Source of the DNA: Liolophura sinensis
Lineage: Eukaryota; Mollusca; Polyplacophora; Chitonida; Chitonidae
Length of the DNA: 64,000 nucleotides
Reading direction: 5' to 3'
Assembly (NCBI RefSeq): GCF_032854445.1
Contig: NC_088299.1
Coordinates: forward strand, 8,038,324-8,102,323
Shown: positions 24,771-38,300 of the stretch, piece by piece
Layout: each line of letters begins with the position of its first letter
Numbering within the stretch: position 1 is the first letter of the stretch
Program-made: the position numbers and the translations under genes
Notes under the pieces: generated by a model
Seen by the model: only the letters and a program-made list of their open reading frames with translations
Databases searched by the model: none
What the model was told of the DNA's origin: nothing

Positions 24771-27610
24771 TGTAAGGCGTAACACTTATTTATACGTAAG
24801 TCTTAATGTCTGTTTTTCAAATATACAAATACAGCGGCAAAGTGCCAAATTAGCAAACGACACGCTGGGAGAAATAATGAGGCACTCTTTGCATTATTAG
24901 AGATCATAGCAGTGTTACCAGTACTAAACTATTTTTTACTAGTACCAAATAACTGTAGCAAGTACCATAGTAGGTGCACTGTAAAGCACTGCATGCAGTA
25001 AATGGGTAATCTCCGTTGCAGGCCATGTGGCATATGCTGCTACTTGTGAACTACAGAATAAACCCTGTGGAGTCTGGATGAAACTCCTTGGAGATACAAA
25101 AAATAACACAGCTGTAAGAAGTAAAATAGAGTAAATTTTAATCAAAACAAGCATATTAATTCATAAGCAAGCGTAAATAAAACCTACTTCCCTACATTAC
25201 CAAATGCCCATTGTGTTCAGGCAAACACTCGTTGACATTTCACCTTCAGTATCGATGACCAGGATGGAGTAAAAGCTGTTTGACCTCAACATAAAAAGTG
25301 TAAATGAAGTCACAAACCAGCACATGGTGAAAAAAAAAAATGTAAACGGAGGCCGTATTGGTCGACCTCAGTCACATTGCCTGACAGCAGCTGAAAGATT
25401 GCATAGATGATGTGACTGTTCTGTCAGTATTCTGACATTCAGTATGGAACAGTTATCTCCAGGAAAACTACACAAGCCTAAGATTATGGGTAAAGTCCTA
25501 ATAAACAATCCACCATACCAAAATGTTTGGCCACACACCAGATCCAAAAACTAAACACCTTATTTATAAGAATAAATCACACATGTACAGGTATCAACTA
25601 TGTCAACCCTGACCTGACAGGTAACATCAGGAACGTAATTATGACAATTGTAGTGTCTAACCTCTGTTGTAGATTTCCAGCCAACTGTGTCATGTATAAC
25701 ACCTGAATTCAAATACACAATCTGATTGGCTGCTTAATTAAGTCGAGCAGCACGGGAAATAGATAATATAAATATCAGATCTTCATGATGTTATTACCAA
25801 AGTTAGTAACTCATTTTGTGTGATTTCATTGAAATATCACAATGTTCATGTCCATCTCTAATGGAGACATTCAGTGCTAATCTTTCTTGGTTTAATAAAA
25901 ACAAAATTTCTCTTAATTTAAAACTAAACCAATCACAGAATCAGAGTGAAAGTACATGTAGTCCAGGCCTATAACGTAAGTTTCAAAACACATGTTTATA
26001 CATGTCTATCACGTTACCTTCTCAATAATTAAAGACATGTACCTGAGCCACACTGAAAGTAAGCAGGAAGATCACAGGAGTCACTCACGAAGGGCTCACA
26101 GCGTGTAATATGGGTATGCCAGCCCATGTAGACCTGTACAGCCATGCAGTGTATTACACACGTCATATGGGGTGTTGATGGACTGCAATAGGCAGCCACT
26201 TCGTACCAACTTTTTAAAATTATTGAGCCACAGAATTAAGCCATAATTAACGTCATTTATGAACTGGAAAACAAAATAATTAGTGATACCACAGGTTAAC
26301 ACTTAAATAAATTCAAATATCTGCGTATAACAAATACCTTTTGTCAGTGTAAGACATAACTTGACAGTAAGAATTCAGAACGACACATTTAGTATAAAGT
26401 AATGGAAGTATAGAATGATTACAACCAAAAATATATGGATTGTTTTAATATCAAAAAAAAAAACAAAGAGTCTTATTAAAAAATGAGAATTCAGCAGTAC
26501 ACTGAGGCTGCCATTTTGTCACATACAGGTATACCCAATATAATGTGCAGCGCATACTCTGATGGTTTATTCATTGAACATTAAAGGAGATGTGAGTTTT
26601 CAGACTAGGCCTAATAACAGGTGCACCCCCAAATTTATAAATAAACTTAATACATTGCACATCCATATGGCATGTACATGTATGTAGAATTCATGCTATG
26701 AAATCTCACAGAAAATACACTGCCATAATAACAGTATGTCAGAAGAACTAATTATACGTGTTTTAAACATGCGCCATAAAATATTTTTTTTATGCATATG
26801 AGTATACACTAATCAACAGTCTGCATTTTATGTAACAATGAGACAAAACCACAGTGCATCTGCACTTCCCAAACATCAGCATTGAGCAGGTTACATCTGA
26901 GTGTAGACATATACGACTCTACCTCAGTGTATCACGTACGTGTGTGTATGCCACAGATGGCTTGCAAACATTGTTCACATTTTACATACACAAATACATG
27001 TTATGTCAAAATGACGAGAAAAAAGTTCAAAAGAAATGCTATGTAAATGTTGACACTCCTTTACCAGCGAAGTGGCAGTGAGTAGAAATTTAAGACATAT
27101 ATATTTGTCTAAATCTGACTTTAAAGCTACATGTGGGTATTCTTGGGAAAGAAATACAACTTGTATGTAATATATTTTAAGAGGGTCTTATGATAGCATT
27201 ACTATGGTATGCTTGCATCTACATGCACTTTGAAGGGCAAGTACAATGCAAATCCATATTTAATGTGTCACTGATGTATATATTTTTTTTCAAGAATAAA
27301 AAGTAATATCATCTGAAAATTTTGATGTTTACCAGATAGATCTGTTCTCTTATTTATTTTCAAATAAAATATTGTTCTTCTGGACGAAATATCAGGCCCG
27401 AATATCTTCAACCTCTCTGACCTGTTAAGCCGTGGAATTTATGCACACAATTACACAAAATTCAAAAATGATTTGTTTGTGTCACTAAGGGTGCAGGCTT
27501 CATAAAACTTTGCAAACTATTTCTCCCCACCCCCACAGTTATCAAAGAACATTTGAAAATATTGGTCACAAAGGCAGTTGAAGTATTAGGGTACTTAATA
27601 TATCTAATAT

Positions 27611-27667
27611 AGTGAAATATTCTTAAGTACGGTGTAAAACACCAATCAAATAAATAAATAAATAAAT
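27611..27667 (+). mobile_element. Very short 5'-truncated SINE
   Basis: Only the last ~57 bp of the family remain (GTGAAATATTCTTAAGTACG to the tail). Similar words TATCTAATATAG and TATGTAATATAG flank it as a likely target duplication. Confidence 0.75.
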
Positions 27668-29055
27668 ATGTAATATAGCAGTAATCTTTATAAAGGCTTT
27701 AACAGTTCAACTTGAAAGATAATTTCTACAATATGTTTACAGCCAATCACAGTATTCTGAAAAAGATAGAGCATTAAAATACCAGTATGTGGTTATAATA
27801 ATACCATTGCTGTTACTAGTATCTTAAATAGTAAAATACATGTATGCTACACGCTAAACTAAAGCATTCAAACTTTAGATAATTTATAAATATACAAATT
27901 CCTGATGTTTTAAGAAGCCCATTTCTTCCAGCAAAAGTAGTTCTTGAGAGGAAATGAGCTCAATTTAATAGTGTCTTACAAGGAAAGAAACATTGAGACA
28001 AAAATCTGATCAGGAACCTGTGTATTCCTTCAAAGAATAAACCACAGGCTGCTGATGTTTAATGCAAAAATACATACGAGGACATGTCTGCTTTATTGAC
28101 TAGGATATGCAAACTGTTATCAAACATTTTATTTGACACATCATAGTGTTACCCACAACAAAACCTGTTTGTTTTTAAACAAATGTTTCATCCGAGATCA
28201 AACATGTACAATAAATTTTGTGTCGTATATTGCTGAACCAATAACATTTATCAGAATATTTTGTCAACCTACAAACCAACCAATCAAAAGCATCCATTTC
28301 AAATACATGACACTAGCATCAAAGCTGCTCTTTAGCCAGTAAAGAGAATGTGGCAGAGATTGCAACAAATTCAAATGATGTGATGCACAACATACATCTC
28401 AACCCAGAGTGTTGAACTTAAAATTTACATACAAATATTTCAAAAATAATAATTTCGATCATACCAGGCTCTACAAAAATGCTCAACATTCAGCAAATTT
28501 CTAGTGGCCAGGTTTGCGACTGTATTTTCAAATAAATTTATTACTTATTTTAGAAAAATGCCCTTAGAGCACAAATTTAAAATGTTTGTAGTAAGATGTT
28601 TCTGTATGGCAGTATTAAAGGTGAACTGGTAAGACTTTAAATTTTGCAAAACTCTTGTCTTAAGCCCTCTCTCGCAACAGAACAGAACTCTGACAGCTTT
28701 CAATTCGCTGTGAACGTTTACTATTTCAGATTTGCGTCCATATTTTCAAATATAAAAATGCATATAAAGAGTGAAAAAAAAAAATTGTTTTGAGCACAAT
28801 TTAAAATTTAATTATTTTCTGTTTGGAGTAAGATATTTCTTGAATGTATTTAACCAGTCTTTAATATCAGGGTAACTCAAAATTGTTTGTTGGGCATAAC
28901 CCGACCATTTGAGAAAAACTTATGGGTGGTTGATAGAAAATCCTGTTCCTTTTTTTTTTCAATTCTGGTTCATGAAAAACATAGGTATTAGAAGAAAAAA
29001 ATTATGAGAGGGGAAAAAAAGTCCCAATAAAAACTTTCACAATAAAACCTTTTTT

Positions 29056-29061
29056 TTTATT
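29056..29061 (-). promoter_or_regulatory. Candidate polyadenylation signal AATAAA for ANO10
   Basis: TTTATT on the plus strand reads AATAAA on the minus strand about 216 bp past the ANO10 stop codon. It sits in T-rich DNA, so support is modest. Confidence 0.4.
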
Positions 29062-29276
29062 GGAGGGTAGGTCAGGATATGCCCAACAAACAGATTTTAA
29101 ATGATAACCTCATTTACTCTTTTTTTTTGCAATTTTCTTTCTCTCTCACTCCTGTTCATTTCATTAGAATATGGTATCTCAAAGAAAAAAATATTCTCCT
29201 GAAAAATGTCCTCCAGCATGTACATTGGAGGCAGTTTGATTGCACACTTGATGTTGTCTCGAACTCATCTAGCAGA

Positions 29277-29321
29277 CTATTTTCCCTTGTTCTGTTTTCT
29301 TCTGTCAGCCTCAAGTAACCT
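29277..29321 (-). CDS. ANO10: ANO10 terminal coding exon
   Basis: After the acceptor TTCTTTGCAG it reads [14 protein letters not shown] and a TAG stop. The phase fits and the charged composition suits the family's short tail, but so short an exon carries little similarity evidence. Confidence 0.72.
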   Translation of the reverse strand, partial: RLLEADRRKQNKGK

Positions 29322-32300
29322 CTGCAAAGAATAAATGGAATATTTTCTTTATTGGAGCAGAAGGCTTACAACAAAGAAACTTTGTCTTTTAGTTGATGTT
29401 TAACTTTGCTTTTACCTGTCAAAATATATTTCCCAAATCTGATTAAAAAAAAAAACAAGAAAAACTGAATCCAAAAATATAATCATATTTAGTAAAGACA
29501 ATCAGTGACTTGCCAAAAGTTGGTAATTTGCTCCAGGCACAAAAGTTTCCTCCACATTTAGTATTAGAAGTGTAATACTCCTGACTGTCAAAAGAGCATG
29601 AAATGCAAAAAAAAAAAATAGAACTCAGCAGTGCTGGTCTCACCTCCTTGTGAAGGGCCATCTTTGACTTGTACTCAATCCTGCTCAGCTCCAACTGAAC
29701 CCATTTGGGCACATCTGGGATGACATAGGCCAGGAAGGCTTTTAGGCCAAGGATGACATGCTGAAATCAACAGGCAAATTCACAGAACTGAGAATCATGG
29801 AATTCATTAAATACGCAAAACATGGACTGAGGAGAAAACAAAATGAACCTGTTTTGTTTGAAGATTACACAATATTGGGAGAAGTTATTGAGAAGGAAAA
29901 TCAACAACCACTAAGAATCATGGAATTTATCAAAAAGGCAAATATGGACTGGGCTGGTTTTGGCGAGGCTGTACTAAGTAAACTGCGCTCAAATGTGTAC
30001 CAAAACAGGACAATAATCAGTGCAGTTATTGCATGGAAACCGAAGCTATACACACAGACAGATGGACAGACAAAAATCAGTATCCCTCCACTTCAACTAA
30101 AACATGCGATATCAACAATTATGTAGTTAGTAAGCTACATGTCTTGTATGTTTGACACCTACTAAACAAAAACATCTGATTACTGACATTTTTTGAATTC
30201 TGACTTCACATTCTTGACTGGAAATCATCTCTCTTGTAGCTGGCTTCCCCTCTGGCCGTACGTGGGAAGGTCTGGCAGCAACCTGCGGATGGTCGTGGGT
30301 TTCCCCCGGGCTCTGCTCCATTTCCACCCACCATAATGCTGGCCGCCGTCGTACAACTGAAATATTCTTGAGTACAGCGTAAAACACCAATCAGATAAAT
30401 AAAATAAATCTCTCTTGTATCCCTTACCTCGTGATACTGCTAACCTATCTTGATAAACATCTAAACATTTGTCATGAATGTATATTTTTCATTTATCTGA
30501 TTGGTGTACTCAAGTAAATTTCACTTATATGACAGCAGCCAGTGTTATGGTGGGAGGAAACCGGGCACAGCCAGCGAGAAACCCATGACCATCCGCAGGC
30601 TGCTGGCAGACCTTCCCACGTACGTCATGAATGTATAGGTAAAGGACCTAAAATTTCCCCCTTGTTTTGAAGTTTGTTTAGAAGGTAGGATGACATCTTA
30701 CTGGGAAAATATAAGTTTCAGCATCAAAAGAAAGTTTTCCTCACTTTTACCTACCTCTTAAAAATTACCTTTTGGCGGGGAGGGGCAGCAGCGGGGCAAA
30801 ATTTTAGGTCATTTACAGTTTTCAAAATCAAAATGACTAGTCGAGCAATCTAATTATCACATCACCATCGGAACATGAAATGCATTTTGGGATTGAAATA
30901 AGATACACATTGACAGCATGTCGGACTTGGAATTACAATGATTTCTCAAAGCACTGCAGCTTTTTTATACTCAAACCTCAATCACATGAACAAAATGAAT
31001 TTTGACTACTACTTATGGGTAACTTGAGGATCGCCACCCTCATGGCAATATCATGCTAATCCACAAGTGTAACTCAGTATTGTATGCACCACTTCCTCCA
31101 CACTGACAAAGGTGTAGCTCATTGTCGTATGTACCACTTCCTCCACACTGACAAAGGTGTAGCTCAGTGTCATATGTACCACTTCCTCCACATTTACAAA
31201 GGTGTAGCTCAGTGTCGTATGTACCACTTCCTCCACACTGACAAAGGTGTAACTCAGTATTGTATGTACCACTTCCTCCACACTGACAAAGGTGCAGCTC
31301 AGTGTCGTATGTACCACTTCCTCCACACTGACAAAGGTGTAACTCAGTATCGTATGTACCACTTTCTCCACACTGACAAAGGTGTAACTCAGTGTTGTAT
31401 GTACCACTTTCTCCACACTGACAAAGGTGTAGCTCAGTGTCGTATGTACCACTTCCTCCACACTGACAAAGGTGTAACTCAGTATCGTATGTACCACTTC
31501 CTCCACACTGACAAAGGTGTAACTCAATATCGTATGTACCACTTCCTCCACACTGACAAAGGTGTAACTCAGTATCGTATGGACCACTTCCTCCACACTG
31601 ACAAAGGTGTAACTTACTAACTGAACATCACACATGTACGTACCTCCACAACAACAAAGAGCAGCACAGCATCCAGAAGGGTGAAGTCTGATGGTAGAAG
31701 TTTGCGCACCTCTGGATTCAGTGCTATCAGGGCTGTGTTTGTCATCACTGCAAGAATGCTGATCACCTCAAATGCTACCTGTAATGAAGTGATATCTGGC
31801 TTATTGAGAAGATTTACTGATCAGCTAAAGAATTGAGGAATCTCGGTCCCTGTTTTGTGTTTCAACTTCTGTCCCCCTCTGGCCCCTTGTTAAATCACAG
31901 ACCCATGTCAAAAGACAGTATGCTCAGATTGAAAGATAAGGTGTTCAAAATTTGACCCACCAACCGACAGAACAGCGGACTAGCTTGGAGACAGGTAAAA
32001 ATCATTTTAGTTGGCCAACACTAAAATCCCACACCCAAGTTCAGTGGATCCTGTAACTATTCCATTACCTGCCAGGCCCCAATGCCCGCAGCTGTCTGAG
32101 CAAACGGCCTCTGGAAGACGCGGCACATCTTGAAGGAATCTGTACGTATCTCAGTGACGTTGTTGAGCAGCGCCCAAAAGGCGGCCATCGGAAAAGCCGA
32201 GGAGAACAGAAAGACGTATCCAAACTGCAGAAACATTTCTAGGTAGTCATCCAGAGTGCCCTGAAACAGGAATACAAAGTTAATATGTGACAGTATGAAA

Positions 32301-35300
32301 CTGATTCTTGATTCGGGAAATATGATACTTCTTTGACTCTTCTACCTTTGGGGAAATCTGGTCACATGTAACTGTCACTGGCTGATACAGTTAGTCCATG
32401 TAATGAACAACATACCCATATATTTACTTTTCCAAAAAACGAAAAACGGAAGCAAAATGTTATTTTTAGCTTTCTGCACTACTAATATGCAAGATAAAAT
32501 AAGAAGAATTATAGTAAAATCAGTGTGTGACGTTATTTCATTCATTCTGAGTTTCTGGTCAACGCTGAAGACGTACTGTACATATTCTTCATCTTCCGAT
32601 ATTCCAATATTCTCTTAGCTATGTTTTCCTTTATTGTAAATTAATTTCATTTCCCTTTAATCCCATGGACTCATTGGTCCAAACCCCAAAAGGATTGCCC
32701 CTTTACAGTAAATTAAATTTCCCCCACTTGATATTGTCATACTGAGTTGAATTTGATAAAAGTCATACATGTGTAATAATTATGATTTTCTGAGCTCTCC
32801 AGCACTGAACAATGAACACACTGGTAGATCTTTCACACTGTCAAACAATTGATGTACCAAAACTACATGATGTGAACAATGATTTTCAACAACACCATGA
32901 TACAGAAATAATCCATGAACTATCAAAGATCCAGATATATTTATTTACTTATTTGATTGGAGTTTTACACCGTACTAAAGAATATTTCACTTGTATGATG
33001 GCGGCCAGCATTATGGTGGGAGAAATCCAGGCAGAGCCTGGAGGGAAACACATGATCAACCGCAGGTTGCTGGTGGAGCTTCCCATGTATGGCCGGAGAG
33101 GAAGCCAGCATACGTTGGATGAACTCACAATGACCGTATTAGTGAAAGGCTCCTGGGTCATCGCGCTGTGCTGGCGTGCTAACCCACTCGGCCACAGATG
33201 AAGATATATGTACGTACAGGCATAAAACATGTTAAATGACTAACATATGCAGCTACAAAATGGTTGAATTCCTCTGGACATTGGTTTAGATTTTTATGTC
33301 ATAATTGAAGTGGATAAGTAGATTCCATCACCAGTTTCAAACAATATTTAACAGAGGTTTACTACTCATAAGAATTTTACAAAAAGCTTACTTTATGCCC
33401 ATACGCATTACCACAGTTAAGCACATGCGCTGCCTGGCACAGAGACAGAGTCCTGTATACATCCATGCCAGGAAAAGCATTCTACAATTTCGGGATTTTG
33501 AATTTTGAAAGGAAAGCGCTAGAATGACTGAAATTTACATGGAGCAGTAACCTCAGTAAGCAAGCAGGCCCCTGTTCAAAAATTTCATTGTTGCAGAGCC
33601 ATATCCAGAGCCATTTTAGTCCCAGAAAACGTCTGGGCATCCAAACTGTTGGGCGTGGCCAAACTAATCAAGCTGTGTCAAAACTAACATGTGGCATATT
33701 TAACTGAGCAAAAATAGGATGGTTCAATTAAGTTTTCAAACAATTTTCTTTCCTTCACAGATTTTAAAAGCTTTTTTTTTCCTGATATGACCTTGTGCAG
33801 CTCTGATAAATGTCATCTGCATATTTACAACAGCACCAATTTATAGACAATGATGGTCATCACTTTGAGGTGAACCTGGACAGCAGTTATAAACACTTCT
33901 GCCTACACCTGCCCTAATTCCCCAACCTGTTCCCATATTACAGAGCAAACTTTCAGTGCAATTTTCTGCTACTTTATAATTAGATTTTTAGACAAAACTA
34001 CATTGGTTGGATTGGCAAATTTCAGGGCTTCCCAAAAAAATATAACTTAATCAGTCTGCACAGAATAATGCCTTCAGAATAACACCTTGCTAACATGTGA
34101 AAAGGTTGAAGAATTACAGTACAACCTGCAAAGGACTAACTATTGAAACCAAAGGTGGTGACGTGACCAATGATAGCTGTCAAAACATCTCTGTGGTTAG
34201 AGGAGTCTTAATGGGGGCACTGAGCAGGTCATGTATGTGTTCCCTCTAAGACGATGTCAGTAACAAATATGGACAGAACACATGTCTGGAATAGCGGGAT
34301 TTTACAGTTCCTTTTCATGCATCCTTTGTGACAGGATTCTCTGTGCGTACTACACTAGTATTTACGCTTAAAAAAAAAATGCATAAAGAAATGGAAGATA
34401 TGAAGTAGTATCTAGTCATACAGGCACACATTAGAGATCCCTTTATGAATTTTAACAGGTCCATGTATGATGTGTATGTAAAAAGTACAGTACATTTATA
34501 ACTCAAAATTGGTGATTAATTAAGCTAAATGTTCTGGTCAGTGATAAATGATTTCACATTATGCTGATGTTGCGTGTATAAAACGTGTGATAGGGGTTTC
34601 TAAAGGTAAAGGTTTATGTTTTATCAGTTTATGAAATCGAAAAATGTTCTGAAATGCACGTAATATCTATGTGGAAGAATTACTATGAAAACTGACACAC
34701 ATGTGCATATTTGCTTTTGCAACACGTTGCGATTGAATACTCACAATAGTGACAACAAGTGTGTCACTTAAATATATGCATTTCCCAATGTGTTCACATG
34801 TTTGAGGAAAAGTTACAAATGATAAATAGCTTCCTGTAAACATTTTTCGGAGATAACAGCCATGCACAAGCTATGCTGGTAATATATGCCACCCCACAGA
34901 AGGTAGAAGTTTGATGTTGTTACAGACCAATTCCAGGCTTCCAGCCCTCATATCCAACCTTTTGTCAACACAATATCCTGCTACATCAAGAATATACTTA
35001 CCCCTGATGAATTCTGGAATTGTTTTAATGATTCAAATTTAAAATAACAACACACAATTTTACCCACATGTGTATATATATTTAAGTTTCAATAACATCA
35101 AATTCAATTTCTGCTTTGCTTCATGACCAGTTGTACATGTATATCTACAGATAGATGCACCCCTTTAGAGATAGGTTAGAAAACAGCTATATGTATGCTC
35201 GGAAAAAAAGTTGAGACTGGGGTCTGCAAAGTGTGACTTGAGAAAGGCGAACTGTAATCCATTTTGCTATTATGAAACTATTCAAATGTAATGAATTAGG

Positions 35301-38300
35301 GTGATTCTCTCATGACAGAGACAAAAGAAATTGTTAATTCACCCCCAAGATATTTCTTAAATCTTTCGCTCCTGGGAGCGGCTTAAGCCGCAGCCTAGCC
35401 ATACCCCTCAGTACCCGTGAGCTGCTCAAGCCGTGCATTTGACAGCACCTTATTTTCCTGTGAGCGGCTCAAGCCGCATGAAACACTGTCTCTGACTGGT
35501 CTATTTTTGCATGCAAATTGGGATTTTTTGGGAGCTAAACCTATCAAATACTGCCTTATGAAACCCTACAGAAGCCACACCCGCAGTGTTTGTAGATTTT
35601 CATTGGCTGTAAGCGATAAAAAGGCGCGAAAAAATATGGAGAAGATTCGATGACTTTCTTTGAGGCTTTTGCCAAAATGGCAGACTCGAGTACAGACGAC
35701 GATTACGAGGGCTTTACGAATAAAGACATCTGGGAGGATTTTGATGCGGATAGTTCAGTTTCACATGTTAGCAGTGACATAAAAGAGTCTTCTGACGAAG
35801 AGGAATTAACTTTAGGTCAACTACTCTCCAGAATTAACGAGAGACGTGAACCTGAACAATCGGAAATTGTACCAGTAACAACAGCAATGTGAATTACAGA
35901 AACACAATTTTACGTGATGTGTTCACGCTTCACAGAAGAAAAATACCAACTGCCACCGAAAACCTAATGGTTGAATTAGCCAGAAATCGTAAAATAAAAA
36001 CTTCAAATTTTTTTAGTGCAAAATTGTATTTCTGCCGTGGCCTGCTGGGGACCAAGCAGTGAACAGGGATGCAGTAGCGAGGGCAGTATGACGTTGTGGT
36101 AGCAAATGAGTAAACCACAAAATATATCATAAAAGTACCAAAATCTTTGGCAATGCATGTGTATTTCATATTTTGGATGTGGATGCTTCTGAATTTGCAA
36201 TTTGGTTCAAAAAATAAAATACAATAAATTAGTCAATATGCTCCAACTATACTCTAGAATAGGAAAAAAAACAGGACAAAGTTTCTGACTTACAATGGTG
36301 GTAGAGTGATCCATTAGATCTACCTTAGATACCTCCAATGTCAAAAGAGCACTACATTTTCAAGGAGAGTTAACTGTCCCAGATCCCAGGTAATCAGCAG
36401 AGGATGTACTTTACCTCATACACATCCATAGTTGACTCCAGATTGGCCTGCTCCTGGACAGTGACATCTATTGGCTCTTTGCCAGACTTTTTGTCTTCAT
36501 CCTTCACCTTGCCATTGGCAGCGTCCATCAGTTCCTTCATCTTCTGCGCTCGGCGACGGAAGAAAATGAAGGGAATAACTGCTTCTCTGATTTGACCAAT
36601 GATCTGCTGAGTTATCAGTAGAGCTGCAAGGTGCTGGTGGAGAAAAAAACAGACGTGAGGACATTTTACAAGATGAAGAAATGAATGATCTGGGTAGGCA
36701 GCATGCCAGTCATACCATGGCCATCCAACATAAGAATTATAACTTTTATTTGATTTATTTATTTGACTGGCGGTTTTACGCTGTACTCGAGAATATTTCA
36801 CTTATACGACGACGGCCAGCATTACGGTGGGAGGAAACCAGGCAGAGCCCAAGGGAAACCCATGACCCTCCGCAGGTTTCTGGCAGACCTTCCCACTTAC
36901 GGCCAGAGAGGAAGCCAGCATGAGCTGGACTTGAACTCACAGTGACCGCATTGGTGAGAAGCTCTTCTGTCTAATAGCTTACACGGAAATATACATATGT
37001 ATATCAAAAAACACCTAAAGTATGTAGTTTGATATAAACACTTTATATTTATCATCAAAAGTTGACATTTTTCAACAGTCCATTGTTTGTTTGTACATGT
37101 ATGTAATCCAATATGTTTCAAAGGATACATGAATAGGTACTATAAAAGAGTAAGGTTTTAAAGAAAATGAAAAAACAAATACCGAAAACATGAGAAAGAA
37201 ATTTCATTTGAGGGGCAAAAAACCCCTCTATTTTTCCATTAATAATTGGAAATATTCGAAAATGATGTCATCAATGAACATACTGGGAAGCCAGTTTAGT
37301 GCCCTCACATTCTGACAGTCAGCACTGTTGATATCACCACAGGATATTTAATTTCCAGACTGACGACAGGGGCCTTATGAAAATTGCTGCTTAGAGCCAT
37401 ATTTACACCCAAAGAAGAAAGCCGACGAGCTGTTTTGTACTTTTATATGTTAGGTCACATCATGTACACCATATTAAAAAACAAACACCAAGGTTTCATG
37501 TGTATTTTAAGACAGCTATAACATACCCTAGTTCTTTTAGTTTTTAGGACAGATATTAGTAGTGTTGAAAGCAAAGAATTACCTTTCTCTTCCACATTTT
37601 TGGAAAGTAAAGATATTAATACGTTGTTCATTAAATGGACTAACCAAGTGAAAAAAGAACCTAAATATTCCTACTACAATCACATATATGTTGGCAAAAA
37701 AGAGCAGACCAGGTGTTCCAAAAATTAGAACAATTACAAATATATTTTATACATACAAACCAATATCTATATACCCTAAAAGACTTTTAATTTCTGATTA
37801 TTTTAGAAATGTGTTTTGAGGTTTGCTTGGAACATAGGATGATATTCTACTGGAAAATTGTAAGTTTCAGCACCAAAAATAACATTTTGTGAAATTTATT
37901 CGCCTAACAATGCACTTTTGTTGGTGAAATTTTTTGGTCATTTAAGGTACTTTATATATGCTATCTCTCTACATACGCTCTATGCTTGTACTTACACTGC
38001 GCAGTCTGACCATGTCTCTCATATAAAATGCCACATAAAACAGCGAAACGAAGCAGTTGATAAAATCAAACTGAAACAAAAATATATACAGGTATGCAGT
38101 CATTTTCGAAAGAAAAAAAGGGTAGAATCTTTTAGCATTTGCTTCCTTGCTTGCCCTTAGGTCAGAGAATTCAACCATTTCAAAAGAATATGAATAGCCA
38201 ATGATTTAAAGAAAGAAAACAATTGCTGTGATTCTCTTTAACGTTTAATGGTGGCATTATCATGGCTCTCTGTTTGTATTAAAGTACAGTACATACATAA

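Larger units (their letters stand above)
19589..29276. other. Intergenic region between the thioesterase-like gene and ANO10
   Basis: About 9.7 kb, with the two genes converging. It holds the 44-bp satellite, two SINE copies, one member of the five-copy MITE family and a worn copy of the 386-bp MITE. No convincing exon was found; the open frames are short and lack splice support. Confidence 0.7.
29322..31643. other. ANO10 introns 11 and 10 (with exon at 29644-29760)
   Basis: Holds two SINEs, a small MITE and the 45-bp minisatellite. On the plus strand 29758-30126 is open for 122 codons with an internally repeated RIMEFIK word and a TDGQT-like stretch, but it overlaps the exon border and looks like decayed repeat. 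Confidence 0.65.
35357..35892 (+). mobile_element. 5' fragment of a probable piggyBac-type DNA transposon
   Basis: A TTAA (35357-35360) is followed by ATCTTTCGCTCCTGGGAGCG, which resembles piggyBac ends. Three palindromic words of the GCGGCTTAAGCCGC type follow at exact 43-bp steps. Next come a CpG-containing leader and an open frame with an acidic, Ser/Asp-rich N-terminus. The matching right end and the catalytic domain are absent before the next exon. The frame is therefore read as a truncated transposase. The family call is inference from the TTAA, the end sequence and the protein composition. Confidence 0.55.
31779..36414. other. ANO10 introns 9 and 8 (with exon at 32069-32260)
   Basis: Contains a full-length SINE, one MITE B copy and the piggyBac-like fragment. 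No other exon is visible. Confidence 0.65.
36634..37995. other. ANO10 intron 7
   Basis: About 1.36 kb, with a 5'-truncated SINE at its right-hand (5') end as read from the plus strand's left, and a relative of the 30639-30816 element at 37775-37945. Nothing else recognised. Confidence 0.6.

Noticed and set aside
29758-30126. 122-codon open frame on the plus strand next to ANO10 exon 11
   Set aside because: It overlaps the exon border on the opposite strand, has an internal near-duplication (RIMEFIK) and a TDGQT-type simple stretch, and shows no recognised domain. More likely decayed repeat.
31051-31635. 194-codon minus-strand and 178-codon plus-strand frames
   Set aside because: Both are products of the 45-bp minisatellite, whose period is a multiple of three; no splice link to ANO10 keeps the frame.
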